In this document: piece by piece, positions 8,643 through 15,687 of the stretch | How the letters are laid out: every line of letters begins with the position of its first letter | How positions within the stretch are numbered: the first letter of the stretch is position 1 | Source: JACVRW01 sp038323835 | GTDB lineage: Bacteria > Actinomycetota > Thermoleophilia > Solirubrobacterales > Thermoleophilaceae | Assembly (NCBI GenBank): GCA_038323835.1 | Contig: JBBQHI010000003.1 | Span: forward strand, 62,001 to 126,000 | Direction: 5' to 3' | DNA: 64,000 bases | Translations under genes and position numbers: made by a program | Notes under the pieces: model-generated | The model's input: only the letters and a program-made list of their open reading frames with translations | Database searches by the model: none | What the model was told of the DNA's origin: nothing

Positions 8643-9836
8643 TTAATACGGCCGGAACGTCCCATTCTCCAGCCGGTAGAGCAGCAGCGGCGCCCCACTC
8701 ACGTCGCCGCGGCCGTTGACCTCGGAGCGGCCGGTGGGCGATCGGCGAGCACCGGGGCGCATGCCCGCCCTCACCACGGCGAGGCGGTGGCGGCCGCCCT
8801 CGCGCACCGCATCCAGCACCACCCGTGCGGCCTCGTATCCGTACAGGGCCACGGGCCGGGCGGCGGCCGCGCCGGCCGCGCGGCGCAGCTTGGCGAGCAC
8901 CGAGCGGCCCCAGCGGCTGTATTCGCGGGGCGGCCGGAACGGGCTGAAGGCCTCGACCTGCGGGGGCGCGGGCCCGAACGGCAGCGGCCGCCGGACCAGC
9001 ATCCCCCCGGTCACGATCACCGGCAGCGCGGGCCGCTTCGACAGCTCCGCCATCAGCTCGGTGGCGGGACGATCGCCGACTCCGGAGTACACGACCGCAT
9101 CCGGGTTCGCCTTCTCCACCTTCTCCACCACCGACGCGGCCGATCCGCGCTGCTCCTCCATCGCCTCCGAGGCCACCACGGCGGCACCGGAGCGCCTGAC
9201 CCGCTGGGCGAGCTGGGCCGACAGCTCCGTGCCGTACACGCCCTCGCCGCTCACGAGCGCCACCCGCTTCGCGCCCATGTCCGTCAGATGGTCCACGATC
9301 GCGTCGGCCTCACGGAGGTCGTTCGGCACCAGCCGCAAAAAGGTCCGGCGGCCGCTCGGGTAGTAGCGCACCGGCGCGCCGCGGTCGGCGCGGCCTGGCG
9401 GGCTCCGCGTAAGGCTGGTCAGGCCGTCGTAGGGCGAGACCTGGAACAGGTCGGCGTCGTTGGTCTCCGGCACGGAGATGGCCGACGCCCCCAGGTCGAG
9501 CTCGCCGATGTAGGCGATGGCGCGCGGGTCGTGAGAGGCGCGCTCCGCGTTTGCCTGCACCTGCCCCGGATCCCATGGCTTACCCCGGCCCTTGGTGGAG
9601 TCGAGCGTCACGAGCCGCACGGGGATCCGGCCGGCGCGGTCGTGGGCCTCGCTAAAGGCGAGTCGGATGCCCGCGCTCACGGCGCGGCCCTCGTCCCCCG
9701 CGATCCCTCCCAGCGGCAGGCTGGCGTAGACGGTCAGCGGACCGCCGGGATCGGTCGTCTTCGTCTCGCCGCCGCCCAGGCACCCGCTCAGCACGAACAC
9801 CAGCGCAAGCAGCGCGCCTGTCCACCTGCGTGCCAC
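8643..9836 (-). CDS. Orphan LivK-like substrate-binding lipoprotein
   Basis: This 397-residue protein is a second type I periplasmic-binding protein. The chosen GTG at 9836 gives a lipoprotein signal (VARRWTGALLALVFVLSGC, lipobox LSGC, Cys19); the frame is open further upstream but only as a shadow of the phosphofructokinase gene. The mature part begins LTVYASLPLGG and shares layout and motifs with the neighbouring LivK-like protein, including a VSPYDGLTSLT segment and RYYPSGRRTFLRLVPND, so the two are paralogues. The C-terminal part is shorter and Arg-rich. It sits just upstream of the liv genes on the same strand, 92 bases before the livK-like start, with no permease of its own. It may be an alternative receptor for LivHMGF or a sensor. 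Confidence 0.85.
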   Translation of the reverse strand: MARRWTGALLALVFVLSGCLGGGETKTTDPGGPLTVYASLPLGGIAGDEGRAVSAGIRLAFSEAHDRAGRIPVRLVTLDSTKGRGKPWDPGQVQANAERASHDPRAIAYIGELDLGASAISVPETNDADLFQVSPYDGLTSLTRSPPGRADRGAPVRYYPSGRRTFLRLVPNDLREADAIVDHLTDMGAKRVALVSGEGVYGTELSAQLAQRVRRSGAAVVASEAMEEQRGSAASVVEKVEKANPDAVVYSGVGDRPATELMAELSKRPALPVIVTGGMLVRRPLPFGPAPPQVEAFSPFRPPREYSRWGRSVLAKLRRAAGAAAARPVALYGYEAARVVLDAVREGGRHRLAVVRAGMRPGARRSPTGRSEVNGRGDVSGAPLLLYRLENGTFRPY

Positions 9837-9875
9837 GGACCAAGATTGTGACGACGGGCCGGTAACGTGCGGGTC

Positions 9876-10907
9876 GTGCGCATCGGGGTGCTCACCGGAG
9901 GAGGAGACTGCCCCGGGCTGAACGCCGCCATCCGGGCGATCGTGCGCAAGGGAATAGACCGGCACGGCCATGAGATCGTGGGGTTCCGAGACGGCTGGCG
10001 CGGCCCGCTCGAGAACGCCTACGAGGAGCTGACCGTGGAGTCCACACGCGGCATCCTGCCCCGGGGCGGGACGATCCTCGGCAGCTCCCGGACGAACCCC
10101 TTCGGGCGGGACAACGGGCCGGCCCGGATCGCGGAGAACATGCGCGCGCTGAACCTGGGCGGCCTGATCGCCATCGGCGGCGAGGACACGCTGGGCGCCG
10201 CGGCGCGCCTGCACGGCGAGCACGGGCTGCCCCTCCTGGGGCTCCCCAAGACGATCGACAACGATCTGGGCGGCACCGACATGACGTTCGGCTTTGACAC
10301 CGCCCTTCACGTGGCCACCGAGGCGATCGACCGGCTGCACACCACCGCCGAGAGCCACCACCGGGTGATGGTCGTGGAGGTGATGGGGCGGCATGCGGGC
10401 TGGATCGCGCTGCACTCGGGCCTGGCCGGGGGCGCCGACGTGATCCTCGTGCCCGAGCGCCCCTTCGACATCGAGGAGGTGTGCCGGCTGATACGCGGCC
10501 GCCACGAGCGCGGGCGCTACTTCTCGATCGTGGTGGCGGCCGAGGGCGCCACCGCGGCGGAGGGCACGTGGGAGGTGGTGAGCGCGGGCAAGGACGAGTT
10601 CGGGCACGAGCGGCTGGGCGGGATCGGATGGCGGCTGGAGAAGGAGATCGAAAAGCGCACCGGGTACGAGACACGGGCCACGGTGCTCGGTCACACCCAG
10701 CGCGGGGGCACGCCGACCGCCTTCGACCGCGTGCTGGCCACCCGGCTCGGTGTGGCGGCCATCGACGCCGCCGAGGCCGGCGAGTGGGGCCAGATGCCGG
10801 CGCTGCGGGGATCGCGCATCGAGCTGGTGCCGCTAGCGGAAGCCGTGGCGGAGATCAGGACCGTGCCGCCCGAGGACTACGAGGCGGCCGAGACCTTCTT
10901 CGGCTGA
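9876..10907 (+). CDS. 6-phosphofructokinase, residues of the PPi-dependent type
   Basis: Phosphofructokinase phosphorylates fructose 6-phosphate to the 1,6-bisphosphate in glycolysis. The protein starts RIGVLTGGGDCPGLNA, the usual N-terminus; I place the GTG start at 9876 (343 residues), though a GTG three codons earlier (9867) is possible. Active-site TIDND and MGRHAGW (in EVMGRHAGWIALHSG) are intact. At the donor-discriminating positions it has GGEDT (Asp104 by E. coli numbering) and PKTIDND (Lys at the 124 position). In actinobacterial PFKs ATP-users have Gly at 104, while the pyrophosphate-dependent enzyme of Amycolatopsis has Asp/Lys, so this one is predicted to use PPi. It is divergent from the orphan binding protein with a 39-base gap. 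Confidence 0.93.
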   Translation: MRIGVLTGGGDCPGLNAAIRAIVRKGIDRHGHEIVGFRDGWRGPLENAYEELTVESTRGILPRGGTILGSSRTNPFGRDNGPARIAENMRALNLGGLIAIGGEDTLGAAARLHGEHGLPLLGLPKTIDNDLGGTDMTFGFDTALHVATEAIDRLHTTAESHHRVMVVEVMGRHAGWIALHSGLAGGADVILVPERPFDIEEVCRLIRGRHERGRYFSIVVAAEGATAAEGTWEVVSAGKDEFGHERLGGIGWRLEKEIEKRTGYETRATVLGHTQRGGTPTAFDRVLATRLGVAAIDAAEAGEWGQMPALRGSRIELVPLAEAVAEIRTVPPEDYEAAETFFG

Positions 10908-10913
10908 GGCCGC

Positions 10914-11108
10914 TCAGAAGTCGGGGCGCTCGGAGGCGGCCATGCCGCGCCCGAGCATCTGGTCCAGGAACGGCTTGGCCATGTGCGCCGCGGCGGCGAT
11001 CACGGTCATGATCACGGTGAGCAGGAACGCGTCGAAAGCCTTGATCCCGAAGGACCAGGCCACGATCCACCAGACGAGCCCGACGGTGAGGGTGACGAGG
11101 ACGACCAT
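10914..11108 (-). CDS. Small membrane protein (64 aa)
   Basis: The start is the ATG at 11108, two bases after the stop of the preceding SnoaL-like gene. The protein has two membrane segments, about residues 3-19 (LVTLTVGLVWWIVAWSF) and 26-45 (FLLTVIMTVIAAAAHM), and a short tail ending SERPDF. A longer frame exists upstream but its composition is that of an antisense shadow. It is convergent with the phosphofructokinase gene (6 bases apart). No family recognised; coupling with the SnoaL-like gene is likely. Confidence 0.62.
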   Translation of the reverse strand: MVVLVTLTVGLVWWIVAWSFGIKAFDAFLLTVIMTVIAAAAHMAKPFLDQMLGRGMAASERPDF

Positions 11109-11110
11109 GC

Positions 11111-11674
11111 TCAGGCCACGCGCTTCCGCAGCCGCGTGACGGCGTTGAAGGCGCCCTTCATCGCGCGGTCCGCGCCCGAGCCCTCGGACGGGAGTATCCC
11201 CACCTGGCGGGCGAACGCCGCGCCGTCGTAGTAGGCGGCGTTGCTCACGATCTGACCGTCCTCGATCTCGAGCAGATCGACGCCGCGAATATCCACCCGG
11301 CGGCCCGTGGGCTCGATGTCCATGAAGGAAGCACCGGTGAAGTGTCCTCCCATTCGCCACTCGACGGCAGCCAGGTGCGCCGTGGCGGCCACGCGCTCGG
11401 TGGTGGTCTCCAGGTCGGGGAGGGCCGCGAAGAGGCTGCGGAAGAAGCTAAGGATCTCGGCCTTTCCGCGCAGAACCCCGTAGGGCACCATGTCGGCCAC
11501 GCCATCCTCGGACCAGTGCTCGCCCATCAGCGAGAAGTCCCGAGCGGCGAGCGCCTCGAAGTAGCTCGTGGCCCGCTCCTCCACCACCTTGCGCTTGGTG
11601 ATCCGGCGCCTCGGGGCGGGTGCGGTGTCCGAAGCGGCCTGCGACTCGCGGCCGCGTGTGGTCGGCTGAGTCAT
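11111..11674 (-). CDS. SnoaL/NTF2-like domain protein
   Basis: This 187-residue protein contains a SnoaL-like (ester cyclase, NTF2-fold) domain at about residues 35-150. Family features are YFEALAARDFSLMGEHWSEDGV near the domain start, a mid-domain RGKAEILSFFRSLFAALPDL, and a C-terminal strand pair with VDIRGVDLLEIEDGQIV. The N-terminal 30 residues are basic and disordered, and the C-terminal 35 residues are also basic (VTRLRKRVA). I chose the ATG at 11674; a TTG at 11686 is the only alternative and neither has a good ribosome site. Such proteins bind small hydrophobic ligands or act as cyclases or isomerases; the substrate is unknown. Confidence 0.8.
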   Translation of the reverse strand: MTQPTTRGRESQAASDTAPAPRRRITKRKVVEERATSYFEALAARDFSLMGEHWSEDGVADMVPYGVLRGKAEILSFFRSLFAALPDLETTTERVAATAHLAAVEWRMGGHFTGASFMDIEPTGRRVDIRGVDLLEIEDGQIVSNAAYYDGAAFARQVGILPSEGSGADRAMKGAFNAVTRLRKRVA

Positions 11675-11734
11675 ACGGAGCGGCAATCTACCAAGAGGGT
11701 CGGCGGTTACTCACCCGCACCCCGAGAACGGCTG

Positions 11735-11780
11735 GGGAGGAGCGCAGCCCGATCGGTGATCGGGCGAGCACCGGACCAGG
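11735..11780 (+). repeat. Dispersed 46-nt repeat, copy B
   Basis: Runs from GGGAGGAGCGCAG to CGAGCACCGGACCAGG, with the perfect core GCCCGATC-GGT-GATCGGGC (8-bp arms, 3-nt loop). It ends one base before the trpA stop codon on the minus strand, so the trpA transcript reads directly into it. Apart from the last few bases it is identical to copy C at 28084. Confidence 0.9.
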
Positions 11781-11781
11781 C

Positions 11782-12570
11782 CTACCCCAGGGCTCGCGCC
11801 AGCTCGCCCACTATCCGGCCGACGGCCTCCGGGCCACCCTCGCCTGCGGCCCGCACCACGCGGCTGCCCACGATCACGCCGTCCGCGATCTCCCCCACGG
11901 CCCGCGCCTGCTCGCCGGTGGAGATGCCGAAGCCCACGGCCACGGGCAGATCGGTGGCGCCGCGAATGCGCTCCACGGTGCCGCCGAGCCCCGCCGCCAG
12001 GTCCGCGCGCTCGCCCGTGGTGCCGGTCAGGGAGACCGCGTAAACGAAGCCGCGGGCGTCGGCGCCGATCTCGGCCACGCGCGCGTCGGTGCTGGTGGGG
12101 GCCACGAGCGGCACAAGGGCCACCCCCTCGGCGTCGCATGCCGCCCTGACCTCGCCCGCCTCGTCGTGCGGCAGGTCGGGCACGATCAGGCCCGCCGCGC
12201 CCGCGGCGGCCGCCCGCAGCGCGAACGCCTCCGGTCCCGCGGCGAGCACCACGTTCGTGTAGACCATCAGCACCACCGGCAGGCGTTCCGACAGCTTCTC
12301 GCAGACGCGCAGCACCGAGTGCGGGGTGGCGCCCGCCGCGAGGGCCCGCGTGCCCGCGTCGTGGATCACCGGGCCATCCGCCAGCGGGTCGGAGAACGGG
12401 ATCCCGAGCTCGATCAGGTCGGCGCCGGCGTCCGCCGCGGCCTTGCCCGCCGCGAGCGATGCGTCCACGTCCGGGAAGCCGCCCATCAGGTACGGCATCA
12501 GCGCGGCTCGCTTGCCGTGGCCCGCGAACGCGGACGCGATCCGCTCCAGGCCGGGCGCGGCGACACTCAC
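11782..12570 (-). CDS. trpA: Tryptophan synthase alpha chain
   Basis: TrpA cleaves indole-3-glycerol phosphate to indole, which is channelled to TrpB. The 262-residue protein has the family motif LMGGFPDVDAS near residue 30, the catalytic Glu in LIELGIPFSDPLADGP (about residue 49) and the Asp in IVPDLPHDE, followed by phosphate-binding GFGIS and GVIVGSRVV. The GTG at 12570 was chosen, 7 bases after the trpB stop; the upstream open frame is only a shadow of trpB. Length is normal. It is the last trp gene here, and a dispersed repeat copy immediately follows the stop codon. Confidence 0.96.
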   Translation of the reverse strand: MSVAAPGLERIASAFAGHGKRAALMPYLMGGFPDVDASLAAGKAAADAGADLIELGIPFSDPLADGPVIHDAGTRALAAGATPHSVLRVCEKLSERLPVVLMVYTNVVLAAGPEAFALRAAAAGAAGLIVPDLPHDEAGEVRAACDAEGVALVPLVAPTSTDARVAEIGADARGFVYAVSLTGTTGERADLAAGLGGTVERIRGATDLPVAVGFGISTGEQARAVGEIADGVIVGSRVVRAAGEGGPEAVGRIVGELARALG

Positions 12571-12577
12571 AGCGGGC

Positions 12578-13738
12578 TCACTCGCCCAGGACCTCGGCCA
12601 GGTCCTTGTCCCCGCGGCCGGAGAGCGTGACCAGCGAGATGCCGGGGATCGGATTGGACAGGAGCCATGCGATCGCGTGCGCGGGCTCGAGGGCGGGCAC
12701 GATGCCCTCCAGCTCCGCCGTCCTCCGGAAGGCGGCCACGGCCTCGCCGTCGTCCACGGCCACGTACCGCACCCTGCCGGTGTCGCGCAGGTGGGCGTGC
12801 TGGGGTCCGACACCCGGATAGTCGAGCCCGGCAGACACCGAATGGGCCTCCAGGATCTGCCCCTCCTCGTCCTGGAGCACGGCGGAGAGCGCGCCGTGGA
12901 GGACGCCGCGCGCGCCGGTGGTGAGCGGCGCGGAGTGGCGCATGGTCTGGAGGCCCTCCCCGGCCGCCTCGACCCCGATCAGCTCCACCGCGGCGTCGTC
13001 GGCGAAGGGCACGAAGCTGCCGATGGCGTTGGACCCGCCGCCGACGCAGGCGATCACCCGGTCGGGGAGGCGACCCGCCACCTCCAGCAGCTGCGCCCGC
13101 GCCTCGTCGCCGATCCGGCGCTGGAGGTCCCGCACCATCGCCGGGTACGGGGCCGGGCCCACGGCCGAGCCGATGATGTAGTGGGTGCTCTCCACGTTGG
13201 CCACCCAGTCGCGGATGGCCGCGGACACGGCCTCCTTCAGGGTCCGGGCCCCGGCCTCGACGGCCACCACGGTCGCCCCCAGCAACTCCATTCGCTGCAC
13301 GTTCGGGTGCTGGCGCCGGATGTCCTCGGATCCCATGTACACGACGCACTCGAGCCCCAGGAGCGTGCACGCCGTGGCCGACGCCACCCCGTGCTGGCCC
13401 GCGCCAGTCTCCGCGATCACCCTCGGCTTGCCCATGCGCTTGGTGAGCAGCGCCTGCCCGAGCGCGTTGTTGATCTTGTGGGACCCGGTGTGGAGCAGGT
13501 CCTCGCGCTTCAGGTACACCTCGCCGCCGGTGGCCTTCGAGAGACCGCGGGCGCGGTAGAGCGGCGTGGGCCTGCCGACGTAGTCCCGCAACAGCGTCTC
13601 GAGCTCCCCCGTGAAGGCGGGGTCGTCACGGGCGGCCAGCCACTCGGCCTCGAGCTGGTCGAGGGCGGGCACGAGCGTCTCGGGCACGTAGCGCCCCCCG
13701 TAGGGACCGAAGCGTCGCTCGACCGGGGGTGAGCTCAC
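12578..13738 (-). CDS. trpB: Tryptophan synthase beta chain
   Basis: TrpB joins indole and serine to make tryptophan with PLP. The 386-residue protein begins with FGPYGGRYVPETL, has the PLP lysine in LLHTGSHKINNALGQ (about residue 86), the GAGQHGVASA loop and the phosphate-binding ACVGGGSNAIG. The C-terminus has LSGRGDKDL. It is the TrpB1 type by sequence layout. The GTG start overlaps the trpF stop as GTGA, and trpA follows after 7 bases, so F-B-A should be one coupled unit. Confidence 0.97.
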   Translation of the reverse strand: MSSPPVERRFGPYGGRYVPETLVPALDQLEAEWLAARDDPAFTGELETLLRDYVGRPTPLYRARGLSKATGGEVYLKREDLLHTGSHKINNALGQALLTKRMGKPRVIAETGAGQHGVASATACTLLGLECVVYMGSEDIRRQHPNVQRMELLGATVVAVEAGARTLKEAVSAAIRDWVANVESTHYIIGSAVGPAPYPAMVRDLQRRIGDEARAQLLEVAGRLPDRVIACVGGGSNAIGSFVPFADDAAVELIGVEAAGEGLQTMRHSAPLTTGARGVLHGALSAVLQDEEGQILEAHSVSAGLDYPGVGPQHAHLRDTGRVRYVAVDDGEAVAAFRRTAELEGIVPALEPAHAIAWLLSNPIPGISLVTLSGRGDKDLAEVLGE

Positions 13739-14382
13739 GCGGGGGCGCCGATCCGGTCGTCCGCGGCGGCCACGGCCTCGAAGAAGGCCTCGAGCTTGCC
13801 CGGGTCCTTGCGCCCGGGCGCGGCCTCCGTGCCGCTGGCCGAGTCCACCGCGTACGGGTGCACCGCGGCGATGGCCTCCCCCACGTTCCCCGCGTTCAGA
13901 CCTCCGCTCAGCACCAGCGGCGGCGTGCCCCCGTGGAGCTTGGCCAGCCGCCAGTCGAAGCTCTCCCCGGTGCCGCCGGGCGCCACCATCGAATGCGTGT
14001 CGAGCAGGTGGAGATCGGTGTGGAACGGCTGCAGGTCACGCACCTGCGCGGCGTCGCGGACCCGAGCCGCCTTGATGATCTTCGTGCCCGTGCGCCTGGC
14101 CGCCTCGCGGCAGTAGGCGGGCCCCTCGTCGCCGTGGAACTGCAGCATGGTGAGCCGGCAGCGATCGGCCAGCGAGGCCACCTCGTCCATGGGGGCGTTC
14201 ACGAAGACGCCCACGATCTCGGCGCGCCGCCGGAGCTCGCCGCCGATCAGCTCCGCCTCCTCCACCGTGCAGGCACGCGGGCTTCCCGGCCAGAAGATCA
14301 GGCCGAGCGCCCACGCTCCGAGGCCGGCGGCCAGCCGGGCGTCCTCGATCGAGGTGAGGCCACAGGTCTTCACGCGGGTCAC
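13735..14382 (-). CDS. trpF: Phosphoribosylanthranilate isomerase
   Basis: TrpF converts phosphoribosylanthranilate to the carboxyphenylamino-deoxyribulose form in tryptophan synthesis. This 215-residue TIM-barrel protein starts with VKTCGLTS (catalytic Cys7), has LGLIFWPGSPR, the VGVFVNAP strand and LQFHGDE, and near the C-terminus the Asp-containing VLSGGLNAGNV and VDSASGTE phosphate site. The start is GTG 14382; a second GTG three codons in is possible. It begins the trpF-B-A block, 32 bases after the HtrA gene stop, and overlaps trpB. Confidence 0.95.
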   Translation of the reverse strand: MTRVKTCGLTSIEDARLAAGLGAWALGLIFWPGSPRACTVEEAELIGGELRRRAEIVGVFVNAPMDEVASLADRCRLTMLQFHGDEGPAYCREAARRTGTKIIKAARVRDAAQVRDLQPFHTDLHLLDTHSMVAPGGTGESFDWRLAKLHGGTPPLVLSGGLNAGNVGEAIAAVHPYAVDSASGTEAAPGRKDPGKLEAFFEAVAAADDRIGAPA

Positions 14383-14414
14383 CCCGCGAATGGTAGGCGC
14401 GCCCGGGGGTGCGC

Positions 14415-15653
14415 TTACGGCTGGGGCAGAATTCCGCCGCCGCCCCCGCCGGAGCCAGAGCTCGGGCTGTTGAGCTTCGCCGGCCGGTCGGCGAGCTTCA
14501 CCTTGGTGGTGTGCTTGTCGTTGCCGCGGTAGTAGGTGACTGAGACCGTGTCCCCGGGCTGCTTGTTGGCGATCGCCGCCGACACGTCATCCGGGGTGTC
14601 GATCTTCCTGCCGTCCACCTCCACGATCAGGTCGCCGCCGGCGGGCACTCCCGAGGAGGTCTCGGTGCGGCCGCCGTGGAGTCCCGCTTTTGCGGCCGGG
14701 CCGCCGTTCACCACGTTGGTGATGAGCGCGCCCTTGTCGCTGGCGAGATTGAGGTCGTTGGCCATGTCCTTGGTGACCCGCGCCATCTCGATGCCGAGGT
14801 AGGCGCGCTTGATGTCGGTGCCCTCGCGCAGCTTCGGAAGCAGCTTCTTGGCGGTGTTGATGGGGATCGCGAACCCGATTCCGACAGAGCCGTTGCTTCC
14901 GCTGCCGCCCGTGGCGATCTGGGAGTTGATCCCGATCACTCGGCCGTTGGCGTCCATCAGCGGGCCGCCCGAGTTCCCCGGATTGATGGAGGCATCGGTC
15001 TGGATCACGTTCGGGATCTGGAAGCCGTTGGGAGCGTCGATCCGCCGCGCCACGGCGGAAACGATGCCCGTGGTGACGGTGCGTGTGAATCCGAACGGGT
15101 TGCCGATCGCCACCACCGGGTCCCCCACCTCCGCGGAGCCGGAGTCGCCCAGCGGAACGGGGGGCGCGTTCTTCACCAGGTCGGCGTCGACCTTCAGGAC
15201 GGCGAGGTCGGTGTCGGGGTCGCGCCCCTTTACCTCTGCCTTGATCGGGTCCTGGTTCTCGTCGAAGCTCACGCTCACGTCGGTCGATCCCTCCACCACG
15301 TGAGCGTTGGTGAGGATCGTGCCCTGGTCGTCCACCAGGAAGCCCGAGCCGGTGGCCGTGCCCTGCTGCTGCTGGGGCAGGCCGAAGAGCGAAGAGCCCT
15401 CCTCGGTGACGCCGCGGGCCTGCACGTAGACCACGCCGCGACCCTCCTGCTTGTAGATCTCGGCAACGGTCTTCCCACCGGAACCGTCTCCCGACCCGCT
15501 GTTGGAGGCCGGACGCGACACGGGGCTCTGGCGCACGATGCTGGTGGTGTTGTCGCCCACGTCGATCACGTTCGTGGAGATCAGGATGGCGCCGGCCACG
15601 AGGACGATCAGGCCACCGAGGGCTCCGGACAGCAGATACGAGAAGGGCTTCAT
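14415..15653 (-). CDS. HtrA/DegP-like serine protease with PDZ domain
   Basis: This 412-residue protein is a membrane-anchored quality-control serine protease. An N-terminal membrane segment (about residues 7-27) is followed by a Ser/Gly-rich linker (40-60), a trypsin-like domain (about 65-265) with the triad His118 (TNAHVV), Asp149 (DTDLAVL) and Ser228 (NPGNSGGP), and one PDZ domain (about 285-390) with a GDLIVEVDGRKIDTPDDV segment. The C-terminus is Gly-rich. A 30-base spacer separates it from trpF downstream and 34 bases separate it from the transglutaminase gene upstream, so it may be read from the same transcript. Location is outside face of the membrane. All catalytic residues are present. 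Confidence 0.94.
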   Translation of the reverse strand: MKPFSYLLSGALGGLIVLVAGAILISTNVIDVGDNTTSIVRQSPVSRPASNSGSGDGSGGKTVAEIYKQEGRGVVYVQARGVTEEGSSLFGLPQQQQGTATGSGFLVDDQGTILTNAHVVEGSTDVSVSFDENQDPIKAEVKGRDPDTDLAVLKVDADLVKNAPPVPLGDSGSAEVGDPVVAIGNPFGFTRTVTTGIVSAVARRIDAPNGFQIPNVIQTDASINPGNSGGPLMDANGRVIGINSQIATGGSGSNGSVGIGFAIPINTAKKLLPKLREGTDIKRAYLGIEMARVTKDMANDLNLASDKGALITNVVNGGPAAKAGLHGGRTETSSGVPAGGDLIVEVDGRKIDTPDDVSAAIANKQPGDTVSVTYYRGNDKHTTKVKLADRPAKLNSPSSGSGGGGGGILPQP

Positions 15654-15687
15654 GGAGTCTTTAATAGGTCGGCAACCTTAGAGAGGA

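Noticed and set aside
9837..10694. Extension of the orphan binding protein across the phosphofructokinase gene
   Set aside because: It is antisense to the phosphofructokinase gene; the lipoprotein signal at GTG 9836 is clear.
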